In this document: in pieces, positions 45,371 through 53,663 of the stretch
Position numbering within the stretch: position 1 is the first letter of the stretch
Layout of the letters: each line of letters begins with the position of its first letter
Assembly: GCF_013608025.1 (NCBI RefSeq)
Contig: NZ_VDLV01000055.1
Location: 148,884 to 212,883, forward strand
From: Pseudomonas brassicacearum subsp. neoaurantiaca
GTDB taxonomy: Bacteria; Pseudomonadota; Gammaproteobacteria; Pseudomonadales; Pseudomonadaceae
Reading direction: 5' to 3'
DNA length: 64,000 nucleotides
Position numbers and translations under genes: made by a program
Notes under the pieces: generated by a model
The model's input: the letters and a program-made list of their open reading frames with translations, nothing else
Told to the model about the DNA's origin: nothing
Database searches by the model: none

Positions 45371-46449
45371 AACGCCAGCGGCAACGAAACCTGCACCTTG
45401 GCTTTTTCCAGTCGCAACATAAAAGCCTTGCGCGGCTGGCCGCCGCCATAGCCGGTCAGCGAGCCATCGGCGCCAATCACTCGGTGACAGGGGATAACGA
45501 TGGCCAGGCGATTCTGCCCATTGGCCAGGCCCACGGCGCGACTGGCGCCGGGGCTGCCCAGGGCGGAGGCGACGGCGCCGTAGCTGCGGGTCTCGCCGTA
45601 GGGGATCTTCTGTAGCTCGGCCCAGACCCGGACCGCGAAGGCGCTGCCGGGCATGTGCAGCGGGACGTTGAAGACCGTGAGTTTGCCGGCGAAATAATCG
45701 GCCAGTTCGGTTTCGATCTGTTGCAGATGAGCGTTGTGCCCCGGTGCGACCGTGTAGCCGTAGCGTTGTTGGAGTTCCTCCAGCTCCTTGGTCAGGGCCG
45801 GACGATCGAGGAATTCCAGCAGCACCAGGCCACGGCGCTCGGCCATGGCCAGCATTGGTCCCAGTGGCGTGGTCAGGCGGGTGAACAGCAAGGGCTCACT
45901 GAGGCCAGCCCGGCCGGGGGTAATGTGAAAGGATTTAACGAAAGCATCACGAAAACCGCTCAGGGATTCATAGCCGGAATCGAACGCCGCGTTGTCGATC
46001 GAAGCACCGTCCTTGATGCCGCCCAAGGCGATGCCCAGGCGTCGGGTGCGCAGGTAGGCATGGAAGGTCATGCCGAAATGCTGCTTGAACCAGCGGCGCA
46101 GTGTCAGCGGTTCGATGCCTTGTTCCAGCAGCAGCGCGTCAGTCCAGCGCAGGTCGGGTTCGGCGTCCACGGCCTTGAGCAGCGCCTGGATCCAGTCCGG
46201 CGCAATGGCCGCGGCGTCCAGCGGCTTGCAGCGCAGGCAGGCTCGATAGCCGGCGGACATGGCTTCGTCGGCGTGGGCGAAGAATTCCACGTTCTCCGGT
46301 TTTGGCTTGCGCGCCGTGCAACTGGGGCGACAAAAGATGCCAGTGGTCTTGACCGCAGTGAAAAACACCCCTTCGTAGGCGGTGTCTCGTTCGAGCATGG
46401 CGCGGACCATCTCGGCGTGGGGTGGGAGCAGCGAGTCATGTAGGTTCAT
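45367..46449 (-). CDS. ada: Ada: methylphosphotriester/O6-methylguanine methyltransferase and activator
   Basis: 360-aa regulator of the adaptive response to alkylation. The N-terminal zinc domain has Cys40, Cys44, Cys71 and Cys74 (FCRPSC, RACLRC), with the sensor cysteine among them. An AraC-type helix-turn-helix (WFKQHFGMTFHAYLRTRRLG) follows, then a C-terminal O6-alkylguanine methyltransferase domain with the suicide Cys321 in IPCHRVIG. Layout and length match E. coli Ada. The start is ATG at 46449; an ATG at 46461 is in frame. Confidence 0.93.
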   Translation of the reverse strand: MNLHDSLLPPHAEMVRAMLERDTAYEGVFFTAVKTTGIFCRPSCTARKPKPENVEFFAHADEAMSAGYRACLRCKPLDAAAIAPDWIQALLKAVDAEPDLRWTDALLLEQGIEPLTLRRWFKQHFGMTFHAYLRTRRLGIALGGIKDGASIDNAAFDSGYESLSGFRDAFVKSFHITPGRAGLSEPLLFTRLTTPLGPMLAMAERRGLVLLEFLDRPALTKELEELQQRYGYTVAPGHNAHLQQIETELADYFAGKLTVFNVPLHMPGSAFAVRVWAELQKIPYGETRSYGAVASALGSPGASRAVGLANGQNRLAIVIPCHRVIGADGSLTGYGGGQPRKAFMLRLEKAKVQVSLPLAF

Positions 46450-46542
46450 GTGGCAGAGCATAGAACCGCGTCCGGGGAGACTCCACCGAAAAATCGACAG
46501 CGAATTTTCCAGTCACTTGGTCGGACGATCGCGAACAAAAAT

Positions 46543-46567
46543 TGAACCTTCGAGTCTTAAAGGTTCA
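46543..46567 (+). promoter_or_regulatory. Inverted repeat upstream of the glycine-rich gene
   Basis: TGAACCTT and AAGGTTCA, 9 nt apart, form a perfect 8-bp inverted repeat 29 nt before the ATG at 46596. It could be an operator or a leader hairpin; nothing further can be said. Confidence 0.3.
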
Positions 46568-46595
46568 CCCGCTGTTTTTGTCTTTCGGAGACATC

Positions 46596-47084
46596 ATGTC
46601 CAAACATAAGAAATCCCTGATTGCCGTTGCTGTCTGCGCCTTGGCATTCGGTGCCTCGGCATTGTTGCCTGCCGACTTGTCGCCAATCGGCTCGAGCTAC
46701 GCCGCAGGCGGTGGCAATGGGGGCGGCGGTGGTAATGGTGGTGGAAACGGTGGCGGTAATGGCGGCGGCCACGGTGGCGGCATGGGGGGTGGCATTGGTG
46801 GTGGCCAAGGCCATGACAAGTCGGGCGATTCCAGCGGTCATGGCAAGGGATTGGCCAGCGACCACACCGGCACCCGCACCCGTGATCACGGCGTGAGCGG
46901 CAAGCACACCGGCACCACCCGCACTGATCGCACCAGCAAGTCTTCCGTGACCTCGGCCATTGCAAAGGATCGCGATACTCGCGGCCTGAGCAAAGCGTCG
47001 GCAATTTCCGCGGCTACGCCGGGTACCCATAACACCAAGGGCCTGACCAACGCGACCAGCTCTTCGATGAAGAACGACCGCTGA
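46596..47084 (+). CDS. Secreted glycine-rich hypothetical protein
   Basis: 162 aa. A signal peptide (MSKHKKSLIAVAVCALAFGASA) is followed by a Gly/Asn/His low-complexity run of GGGN and GGGH repeats (residues ~37-75). The C-terminal half is Ser/Thr/Lys/Asp-rich and strongly hydrophilic, without cysteine. Probably periplasmic or extracellular and disordered. I do not recognise a family. The start is ATG at 46596, preceded by CGGAG. A strong terminator follows. Confidence 0.7.
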   Translation: MSKHKKSLIAVAVCALAFGASALLPADLSPIGSSYAAGGGNGGGGGNGGGNGGGNGGGHGGGMGGGIGGGQGHDKSGDSSGHGKGLASDHTGTRTRDHGVSGKHTGTTRTDRTSKSSVTSAIAKDRDTRGLSKASAISAATPGTHNTKGLTNATSSSMKNDR

Positions 47085-47098
47085 TTGCTTGAATGAAG

Positions 47099-47134
47099 CC
47101 GCGATGCCTGTGTAAAGGCATCGCGGTTTTTTTT
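47099..47134 (+). terminator. Rho-independent terminator
   Basis: An 11-bp perfect stem, CCGCGATGCCT (47099-47109) with AGGCATCGCGG (47116-47126), and eight T residues. It terminates the glycine-rich gene just before the convergent trkH. Confidence 0.93.
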
Positions 47135-47160
47135 CGTCTGCCGATCGGCGGTGGCGAAGA

Positions 47161-48615
47161 TCAGTACTTCCAGAACACCGGCGTAAACAACACCAGTACC
47201 GTCAGGATTTCCAATCGCCCAAGGAGCATGCCGATGGTCAGCAGCCATTTTGCCGAGTCTGGCAAAGTCGAGAAGTTGCCGGCCGGCCCGATGATGTTGC
47301 CCAGGCCCGGGCCGACGTTGCACACGGCGGTGGCTGCGCCGGTCAAGGCGGTCGTCCAGTCCAGGCCGATCAGCGCGAGGCCCAGGGCGATGGCGCCGAT
47401 CGTGATGGTGAAGAAGAACGAAAAGGTCAGCAGCGAGCGGACGATTTCCTCGTCGATGGGGTGGTTGTTGTATTTCTTCTGGATCACCGCCCGGGGGTGG
47501 ATCAGTTGCTTCAAGCTGCCCATCAGCAGGACCTTGGCGACTTGAAAGCGAAAAATCTTCAGGCCCCCGGCCGTAGACCCTGAGCAGCCGCCGACGAACG
47601 TCAGGTAGAAGAACAGCAACAGGGCGAAACTGCCCCACAGCGTGTAGTCACCCAGGGCCACGCCCGTGGTGGTGACGACAGACGTGACGTTGACCGCCAC
47701 GATACGGACCGCGTCCCACCAACTGTTGTCGCTGTTCAGGCTCAGCCAGGTACCGACCACGAGCCAGGTGACCACCAGGAACCCGACGAACCCCCTGACT
47801 TGCTGATCCTTGAGAAAGGCGCGCCGGTGGCCTCGCAATGTCGCCACATACAGCGTGAAGGGCAGCGATCCGGCCATCATGACAACCACCGACACCCAAT
47901 GAACCGCCGGCTGCGGCCAGTGCGCCAGGGACGCATCGGAGGTGGAAAACCCGCCGGTGGAAATCAGCGACATCGCATGGTTGATTGCCTCGAAGGGCGT
48001 CATGCCGGCCAGCCATAGCGCCAGGGTCGAGAGGGCGGTCAAGCCGACGTAGATCCACAGGATGTAGTTGGCCGCAACGTGAGAGCGCGGCGTGACTTTT
48101 TCCGACCAGTCCGATGATTCGGTCTGGAACAGCCGCATGCCGCCGACCCGCAGCAACGGCAGGACCGCCACGGCCATGCCGATAAAGCCGATTCCGCCGA
48201 GCCAGTGCAACATCGAACGCCAGATCAACAGGCCCGGAGACGCGGTATCCAGCCCGGTCAGGATGGTCGAGCCCGTGGTCGTGATGCCCGACATGGTCTC
48301 GAAGAAGGCATCGGTGTAGCTGATGTGCTGGATGAACACCATTGGCAGGGCGGCGAAGGCGCAGACAAACACCCAACTGGCGGTGGTCAGCAAGTACATT
48401 TCCCGGGGGCGCATCTGGGCATGCTCCGGCCGGCCACGGGCGACCAGTGCGATACCACAGACAAACGTAATCAGGCTCGACCAGAGAAACGCCGACAAGT
48501 CATCGCTGCGGTCGTAGAGCATCAGCGTGAACAGCGGAATCGCCATGCTGATCGCGAGGGTGATCAGGAAAATACCAAGGATGAAACCGATGAGACGCAG
48601 AACCGCAATTGACAT
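47161..48615 (-). CDS. trkH: Potassium uptake protein TrkH
   Basis: 484-aa channel subunit of the Trk K+ uptake system in the inner membrane, with four P-loop repeats. Selectivity-filter-like segments are visible as MSGITTTGSTI, LISTGGFSTSD, VTSVVTTTGVALGDY and AVCNVGPGLG. It needs the cytoplasmic TrkA, encoded elsewhere. The start is ATG at 48615 (MSIAVLRLIGF); six upstream residues are possible but not typical. Confidence 0.93.
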   Translation of the reverse strand: MSIAVLRLIGFILGIFLITLAISMAIPLFTLMLYDRSDDLSAFLWSSLITFVCGIALVARGRPEHAQMRPREMYLLTTASWVFVCAFAALPMVFIQHISYTDAFFETMSGITTTGSTILTGLDTASPGLLIWRSMLHWLGGIGFIGMAVAVLPLLRVGGMRLFQTESSDWSEKVTPRSHVAANYILWIYVGLTALSTLALWLAGMTPFEAINHAMSLISTGGFSTSDASLAHWPQPAVHWVSVVVMMAGSLPFTLYVATLRGHRRAFLKDQQVRGFVGFLVVTWLVVGTWLSLNSDNSWWDAVRIVAVNVTSVVTTTGVALGDYTLWGSFALLLFFYLTFVGGCSGSTAGGLKIFRFQVAKVLLMGSLKQLIHPRAVIQKKYNNHPIDEEIVRSLLTFSFFFTITIGAIALGLALIGLDWTTALTGAATAVCNVGPGLGNIIGPAGNFSTLPDSAKWLLTIGMLLGRLEILTVLVLFTPVFWKY

Positions 48616-48792
48616 GAGAAACGCCTGATCCAATGAGCCGCACGGTATCGATTTTGGTGAATCGGCTACCGCGTAAAGTTTGCGTGAAAAAATGAGCGGT
48701 GGCGCTCGATGACAAGGCAGTTTTCTTCAATACCTGCGAAGCAGGCCCGTTTACCGTCGGGGCCTCTTTCCTGAACTGAAGAAGATTATGTG

Positions 48793-49380
48793 ATGAGCTT
48801 GATATTTTCCATGGCAACCTTCGCGCTGGTGGCTTCCATCACCCCAGGGCCGGTCAACATCGTGGCCCTCAGCGCCGGGGCCCGCTATGGGTTTCGCGCG
48901 ACCTTGCGTCATGTCGCCGGTGCCACTTTGGGGTTTGTCCTGCTGCTGGTCCTGATGGGGTTGGGGTTGCACGAAGTGTTGCAGCGCTGGCCGGGGCTTA
49001 CGCGAGTGGTGCAATTGGCGGGCGTGGCATTCCTGTTCTACATGGCCTGGAAACTGGCGATGGACAACGGCGAACTGGGGGGCCGGGACGAGGGGCGCGC
49101 GCCGTCGATGTTCCATGGCGCGCTGATGCAGTGGCTCAACCCCAAGGCCTGGCTGGCCTGCGTCGCGGGAATGGGCGCTTTTGTGGCCGATGGCGAGGCA
49201 TCGCTGGTGTGGCAGTTCGCGGCGATTTACCTGGTGATCTGTTACGTCTCGGTGGGCTGCTGGGCCTACGCCGGCAGCTTCCTGCGGACTTGGCTGGGAA
49301 ATCCGGCAACCATGCGCCTGTTCAATCGGGCGATGGCGGCGTTGCTGGTGGCGAGTGCGGTGTATCTGTTGTTGCCGTGA
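48793..49380 (+). CDS. LysE-family translocator
   Basis: 195-aa RhtB/LysE-type amino acid exporter with about six helices. The family marks are FALVASITPGPVNIVALSAGARYG at the N-terminus and MQWLNPKAWLACVAGMGAF in the middle. The start is ATG at 48793; an adjacent GTG at 48790 is possible. Convergent with an AraC regulator gene that may control it; this neighbour pair is common in pseudomonads. Confidence 0.9.
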   Translation: MSLIFSMATFALVASITPGPVNIVALSAGARYGFRATLRHVAGATLGFVLLLVLMGLGLHEVLQRWPGLTRVVQLAGVAFLFYMAWKLAMDNGELGGRDEGRAPSMFHGALMQWLNPKAWLACVAGMGAFVADGEASLVWQFAAIYLVICYVSVGCWAYAGSFLRTWLGNPATMRLFNRAMAALLVASAVYLLLP

Positions 49381-49410
49381 GCAACCCGTCCTTGCGGTTG
49401 GAACGCTGTT

Positions 49411-49503
49411 GTGGCGAGGGAGCTTGCTCCCGCTCGACTGCGTAGCAGTCGCCTAGAATCGAGGGCTACTGCGTAGCCCAGCGGGAGCAAGCTCCCTCGC
49501 CAC
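49411..49503. repeat. REPIN-like paired inverted repeat, family A
   Basis: GTGGCGAGGGAGCTTGCTCC with an inverted copy, between the convergent LysE and AraC genes. Inner arms around CGACTGCGTAGCAGTCG. Confidence 0.85.
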
Positions 49504-49518
49504 GGGAAATGGGCTGCA

Positions 49519-50343
49519 TCACCCGCGATATTGCCCGGGCGTCGCCGCCAGGTGTTGCTTGAAGGCCCGCTGGAAATGCGCCTGGTCGGCAAACCCACTC
49601 TCCAGCGCCACATCGGCGATCAACTTGCCCTCGCGCAATTGGCGGCGGGCGAACTGGATCCGCCGGTTGATCAGGAAGGCGTGGGGCGTCATGCCGTAGT
49701 GACGCTTGAAGGCCCGGCTCAGGTAGGACGGGGAGAGCTGGGCAAAGGCGCAGATGTCTTCAAGCTTGAGGGCTTCGGTGCAGTGATCATGAATGAACTG
49801 CGCGGCCCGCATCAGCGCCGGATGACTGCCCCGATCCGGGCGTCCCGCCGGGTTGAGGCGATGCTGCAGGTCAGTGAAAAACGCCGTGGCGGCACCTTTC
49901 TTTTCATCGGCATCGATCTGCTCGTCCACCAATATTTCGTAAAGTGCGCAAAGGCCGGAAAAAAGCACGACGTCCCGGCTGTGAGTCGTGTCGAACGCCT
50001 GGAAGTCCAACGTCGGATCAAAGCCGTTCCGGCGTTGCAGGTCCCTCAGCCACTGCGTGTCGACATACAGCATCACGTAGGACCAAGGCTGGTCGTCGAT
50101 CGGATTACAGGCGTGAACATCGCCCGGGTTCATCAGCACCACCGTGCCGCTCTGGACCTGAAAGCGCGACTGCTCGTGCAGATAGGTGCTGCGTCCGGCC
50201 GTGATCGCGCCGATGGAAAAATGGTCATGGGCGTGACGCGAATAACAGACCTTGCGGCCATCGGCGATGGACCGGGCTTCGATAAAGGGCAGCGCCGCGT
50301 CGTGCCAGAAGCGTGGGGCGGCGTCGTGGTTGGCGGGCTTCAT
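49519..50343 (-). CDS. AraC-family transcriptional regulator
   Basis: 274 aa. It has an N-terminal cupin-like sensor domain (CYSRHAHDHFSIGAITAG, GTVVLMNPGDVHACNP) and a C-terminal double helix-turn-helix (LEDICAFAQLSPSYLSRAFKRHYGMTPHAFLINRRIQFARR, GFADQAHFQRAFKQHLAATPGQYR). Such regulators often control LysE-type exporters or amino acid catabolism. The start chosen is MKPANHDAAP at 50343; the upstream 25 residues overlap the divergent gene's leader. Confidence 0.9.
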   Translation of the reverse strand: MKPANHDAAPRFWHDAALPFIEARSIADGRKVCYSRHAHDHFSIGAITAGRSTYLHEQSRFQVQSGTVVLMNPGDVHACNPIDDQPWSYVMLYVDTQWLRDLQRRNGFDPTLDFQAFDTTHSRDVVLFSGLCALYEILVDEQIDADEKKGAATAFFTDLQHRLNPAGRPDRGSHPALMRAAQFIHDHCTEALKLEDICAFAQLSPSYLSRAFKRHYGMTPHAFLINRRIQFARRQLREGKLIADVALESGFADQAHFQRAFKQHLAATPGQYRG

Positions 50344-50462
50344 CGATGGGTGTCCTGTTTTTTGGCTGCGCTTGAGTGTATTCGCCTGTGCCGCAAAATG
50401 CCCGTTCGAGTTCGGCACGGGCCTGGACTAGAATGCAAGGACTCTCGCCAACGGAGTTTCCG

Positions 50463-51425
50463 ATGCTTGCGCCCGGCAAACCTGACAACGAAGCCGTCCG
50501 GCTGAAAAACCTGCAATCGCTGAAGTTGCTCGATACCGCTCCCGAGGAGCGTTTTGACCGCCTCACCCGTCTCGCCCGACGCCTGTTCAATGTGCCTTTT
50601 GCCCTGGTTTCACTGGTGGATGCCAACCGGCAGTGGTTCAAGTCCAGCGCCGGCCTGGATGCCAGTGAAACCCCGCGCGAGATATCCTTTTGCGGGCACG
50701 CCATTCTGCAAGACGAAATCCTGGAGATTTGCGACGCGGAGCAGGACGAGCGGTTTCATGACAATCCGCTGGTTAAAGACCAGCCCGGCATCCGCTTCTA
50801 TGCAGGCCACCCCTTGGGCCTGGGCGATGGCAGCAAGATGGGTACCTTGTGCCTGCTCGACACCAGGCCGCGCAAGCTCAATGACGAAGAGCGCGAGCTG
50901 CTGCGGGACCTGGCGAGCATGGCCGAGCAGGAACTGGTTGCCGTGCAGATGGCAAGCATGGATGAACTGACGCTGTTGTCGAATCGGCGGGGCTTCAAGA
51001 CGTTGGCCCAGCATGCGCTGAATGTCTGCGGTCGGCTATCACGACCGGCCACGCTGCTGTTTTTCGATCTCGACGACTTCAAGCCCATCAACGACCGCTT
51101 CGGGCATGCCGAGGGCGACTGCGCGCTGAAGACCTTTGCTGACGTGCTGCGTATCGCCTTCCGCGAAAGCGACGTGATCGGCCGTCTGGGCGGTGATGAG
51201 TTCGTGGCGTTGCTTACCGGGTCCTCCCATGTCGAGACGAGCGCGATCATGGCGCGGCTCGGGGAAATTCTCGACGAGCGCAACGCGACGTTGCAGCGCG
51301 GCTATGACATCGGCTTCAGCGTTGGCCAGATCGAATACGATCCCGAGCGACATGCATCAATCGACAACCTGCTGGCCGAGGCGGATGCGGCGATGTACCG
51401 GCAGAAGCAGGCACAGCGCCGATAG
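50463..51425 (+). CDS. GAF-GGDEF diguanylate cyclase
   Basis: 320-aa c-di-GMP synthase. A GAF sensor domain occupies residues ~25-155 (PFALVSLVDANRQWFKSSAGL, SFCGHAIL, FYAGHPL, GTLCLLD). The GGDEF domain has an intact active site GGDEF at 243-247 and the inhibitory I-site RESD at 234-237, exactly five residues upstream, so it is probably active and feedback-inhibited. Cytosolic. The start is ATG at 50463 with CGGAG before it. Confidence 0.92.
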   Translation: MLAPGKPDNEAVRLKNLQSLKLLDTAPEERFDRLTRLARRLFNVPFALVSLVDANRQWFKSSAGLDASETPREISFCGHAILQDEILEICDAEQDERFHDNPLVKDQPGIRFYAGHPLGLGDGSKMGTLCLLDTRPRKLNDEERELLRDLASMAEQELVAVQMASMDELTLLSNRRGFKTLAQHALNVCGRLSRPATLLFFDLDDFKPINDRFGHAEGDCALKTFADVLRIAFRESDVIGRLGGDEFVALLTGSSHVETSAIMARLGEILDERNATLQRGYDIGFSVGQIEYDPERHASIDNLLAEADAAMYRQKQAQRR

Positions 51426-51466
51426 CCCAAGGTCATCGAACCATCGCGGGCATTCTGACCCGACGC

Positions 51467-51637
51467 CTTCGCGAGCAGGCTCGCTCCCACAGGGTCCATG
51501 TCGGCCAGGGTACTTTGGACGACGCCGGTCCAATGTGGGAGCGAGCTTGCTCCGGGCGGCGTTCCGACGATGACGCTGGCACAGCCGACATCACCATTGG
51601 CTGACCCGCCGCAATCGCGAGCAAGCTCGCTCCCACA
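51467..51637. repeat. REP cluster, family B (three or more copies)
   Basis: Copies at about 51467-51490, 51535-51560 (diverged, GCTCCGGGCGG) and 51615-51637 in alternating orientation between the GGDEF gene and the first fabI-type terminator copy. This fills much of the 517-bp gap before the bacteriocin gene. Confidence 0.8.
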
Positions 51638-51654
51638 GGTATTTTTACAGGCAA

Positions 51655-51693
51655 AAAAACGCCGCTTGGCCTTTCCAGGGCAAGCGGCGTTTT
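51655..51693. terminator. Copy 1 of the fabI terminator (39-bp direct repeat)
   Basis: An exact 39-bp duplicate of 52796-52834. Stem CGCCGCTTG / CAAGCGGCG with flanking A and T runs, a classic bidirectional Rho-independent terminator. No gene that would need it ends just here except the cyclase at 51425. Confidence 0.9.
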
Positions 51694-51786
51694 TCCGCAA
51701 TCTTATGATTAATTATAGGACTAATCCAAGGAGGCATTGCGACGGAGATCTCGACTCATTTCAAAGATGGCAACGTAGGACGGCGA

Positions 51787-51800
51787 GTTTTGCACAAAAC
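51787..51800. promoter_or_regulatory. Palindrome upstream of the colicin M-like gene
   Basis: GTTTTGCACAAAAC has 6-bp arms and a 2-bp centre, about 140 bp upstream of the bacteriocin start. TATAAA at 51826-51831 is a possible -10. No LexA box was recognised. Candidate operator only. Confidence 0.3.
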
Positions 51801-51942
51801 GCCACGTTGATAATCGGCGCAACGCTATAAATATGTACCGCACGATGGGCACGGGAAAAATGCAAGATGGGTTTTGCATCCCGTAATGCTGAATCTAAAC
51901 CGCAGCGTTACAACTATTTGACTTGATTAGGTGCCCGCCTCA

Positions 51943-52377
51943 ATGAACAACGAACTCCCCCTGACATATGTTTATCCCGAAACATATGGTACATCCCGCG
52001 GAAGCGGAAGAGGCCTTCCTGCGCCGAACAAAATTCCCGATTTGATGGCGATTATCAACACGGCAGGGATTGGCGTAACCACCGTGAACCTAAGGGTTCC
52101 CTACTCCACGGCGCAGGACTCGAACATTGCGAGAATATATCTTGGAAATATCACGCTTCAAATTACCGGTAAGGTAATCCGCAATACATCGGGTAGTCTG
52201 GAATTCACCGGTGCCGCGAGGGCTTTTTCGGATCGCTATGATGCCAATGCCAGCAATCATCGTGCGATATTTGATGAGGGAGCGACAACTGCACTGCGTC
52301 AAGTGGGGCGAGTGGCCCGAGCACAGGATTATGAGATACGGATTACTGGCGAGCTCCCCATCAATTTTTCAAGGTAA
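51943..52377 (+). CDS. Colicin M-type lipid II hydrolase domain, 144 aa
   Basis: Colicin M activity domain that cleaves lipid II in the periplasm of target cells. Conserved features are YLGNITL (residues ~66-72), as in colicin M, and the catalytic D97, Y99, D100, H106 and R107 at the spacing of colicin M D226, Y228, D229, H235 and R236. A GE.PI end also matches. Known colicin M-type bacteriocins are about 270-290 aa; this one has only about 35 residues before the activity domain, so receptor-binding and translocation domains are missing. The start is ATG at 51943 with AGGTG upstream (GTG at 51931 possible). No signal peptide. How it is delivered is unknown. Confidence 0.85.
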   Translation: MNNELPLTYVYPETYGTSRGSGRGLPAPNKIPDLMAIINTAGIGVTTVNLRVPYSTAQDSNIARIYLGNITLQITGKVIRNTSGSLEFTGAARAFSDRYDANASNHRAIFDEGATTALRQVGRVARAQDYEIRITGELPINFSR

Positions 52378-52383
52378 CCCACT

Positions 52384-52797
52384 ATGATTCGAAGAGAGAA
52401 GAGGCTGGTAGCGGCTGTTATGGCTATCTTGGCAGCCTGTACAGTGTTGTTTTTCTTTCCGGTAGACAGTGTGGTGGAGAATCCTGGAGATCTCAATGAC
52501 ACCTATGGGCTGCCCCCTGTTTCGATCTATCTGGTCGTGCTGATCATACTGACTGTTACATCAATGGTTCTGACGGGATTAGGTAGTATTGCGCGTAAAG
52601 TTCTCAAGCACGGCTCGTTCAGGCTGCATGTGGGTCTGTATGTATTTTTCAATGCTCCGCTTGTTTTAACTTCACTTTTAGGGATGCTGGTTTCAGTAGC
52701 CTATATGTATGACAGTATTTCGGGAATATTGGCGGCGTTGTTGTTTCTATGCTCTTTCGTTGGGGGGCTGTTAGCCGTTCCACACAAGGCAAACTAA
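52384..52797 (+). CDS. Small membrane protein, probable colicin M-type immunity
   Basis: 137 aa, six bases after the bacteriocin stop, with four hydrophobic segments: ~8-26, ~47-70, ~82-105 and ~111-130. The N-terminus is basic (MIRREKRLVAA), and the segment between helices 1 and 2 (DSVVENPGDLNDTYGLPP) is acidic and probably periplasmic, where lipid II is cut. Membrane-embedded immunity partners are known for several Pseudomonas colicin M-type bacteriocins. I cannot place it in a named family; the immunity role rests on position and topology. Its stop lies in the second terminator repeat. Confidence 0.65.
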   Translation: MIRREKRLVAAVMAILAACTVLFFFPVDSVVENPGDLNDTYGLPPVSIYLVVLIILTVTSMVLTGLGSIARKVLKHGSFRLHVGLYVFFNAPLVLTSLLGMLVSVAYMYDSISGILAALLFLCSFVGGLLAVPHKAN

Positions 52798-52834
52798 AAA
52801 CGCCGCTTGGCCTTTCCAGGGCAAGCGGCGTTTT
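52796..52834. terminator. Rho-independent terminator of fabI (39-bp repeat copy 2)
   Basis: Identical to 51655-51693. It serves fabI (minus, ending 52850) and also the immunity gene on the plus strand, whose last codons overlap its A run. Confidence 0.9.
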
Positions 52835-52849
52835 GTTGAAGCGCGAAGA

Positions 52850-53644
52850 TTACTCTTCGATGTTGCCCATGGCGGTGGTGTTGAAGCCGCCGTCCACGTA
52901 CATGATTTCACCGCTGATGCCCGACGCCAGGTCCGAGCACAGGAAGGCGCCGGCGTTGCCGACTTCTTCGATGGTGACGTTGCGACGCAGCGGGGTTTGC
53001 GCTTCGTTGGCGGCCAGCATCTTGCGGAAGTTCTTGATGCCGGAAGCGGCGAGGGTGCGGATCGGGCCGGCCGATACGCAGTTCACGCGGGTGCCGTCCG
53101 GGCCCAGGGAACCGGCCAGGTAGCGAACGCCTGCTTCCAGGGAAGCCTTGGCCATGCCCATGACGTTGTAGTTCGGCATGGTGCGCTCGGCGCCTAGGTA
53201 CGACAGGGTCAGCAGGCTGCCGTTGCGGCCTTTCATCATTTCGCGACCGGCCTTGGCCAGGGCCACGAAGCTGTAGGCGCTGATGTCGTGGGCAATGCGG
53301 AAACCTTCACGGGTGGTGGCTTCGGTGAAGTCGCCATCCAACTGGTCGCCCGGGGCGAAGCCCACGGAGTGCACGATGCAGTCCAGGCCGTCCCACTTCT
53401 TGCTCAGTTCTTCGAAGACCTTGGCGATTTCTTCATCGCTGGCCACGTCGCACGGGAAGCACAGCTCAGGGCTCGAACCCCAGCCTTGCGCGAACTCTTC
53501 GACACGACCCTTGAGTTTGTCGTTCTGATAAGTGAAGGCAAGCTCAGCGCCCTCGCGATGCATGGCGGCGGCGATGCCGGATGCGATGGACAGCTTGCTG
53601 GCGACACCGACGATCAGTACGCGCTTACCGGCGAGAAAACCCAT
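52850..53644 (-). CDS. fabI: Enoyl-ACP reductase FabI
   Basis: 264-aa NADH-dependent enoyl-[acyl-carrier-protein] reductase, last step of the fatty acid elongation cycle. N-terminal [20 protein letters not shown] binds cofactor. Active-site residues are Tyr149, Tyr159 and Lys166 in [19 protein letters not shown] (Tyr-x6-Lys of FabI). The start is ATG at 53644 (MGFLAGKR) with a clear GAGGAG-type ribosome binding site. The enzyme is the triclosan target family. Confidence 0.96.
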   Translation of the reverse strand: MGFLAGKRVLIVGVASKLSIASGIAAAMHREGAELAFTYQNDKLKGRVEEFAQGWGSSPELCFPCDVASDEEIAKVFEELSKKWDGLDCIVHSVGFAPGDQLDGDFTEATTREGFRIAHDISAYSFVALAKAGREMMKGRNGSLLTLSYLGAERTMPNYNVMGMAKASLEAGVRYLAGSLGPDGTRVNCVSAGPIRTLAASGIKNFRKMLAANEAQTPLRRNVTIEEVGNAGAFLCSDLASGISGEIMYVDGGFNTTAMGNIEE

Positions 53645-53663
53645 GTGTTGCTCCTCTTTCAGG

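Larger units (their letters stand above)
51655..52834. mobile_element. Bacteriocin cassette bounded by 39-bp direct repeats
   Basis: Two identical terminator copies flank 1102 bp of visibly AT-richer DNA holding a colicin M-type gene and a membrane-protein gene. No transposase or integrase is present. The arrangement fits a cassette gained by recombination at, or together with, the fabI terminator. The mechanism is inferred. Confidence 0.55.

Noticed and set aside
13413-51637. Repeated short palindromes as a possible CRISPR array
   Set aside because: The copies are dispersed, in inverted pairs, without regular spacers or cas genes. They are REP-type elements.
51655-52834. Insertion sequence or classical transposon around the colicin M-like gene
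   Set aside because: The flanking repeats are direct, are functional terminators, and no transposase or terminal inverted repeat was found.
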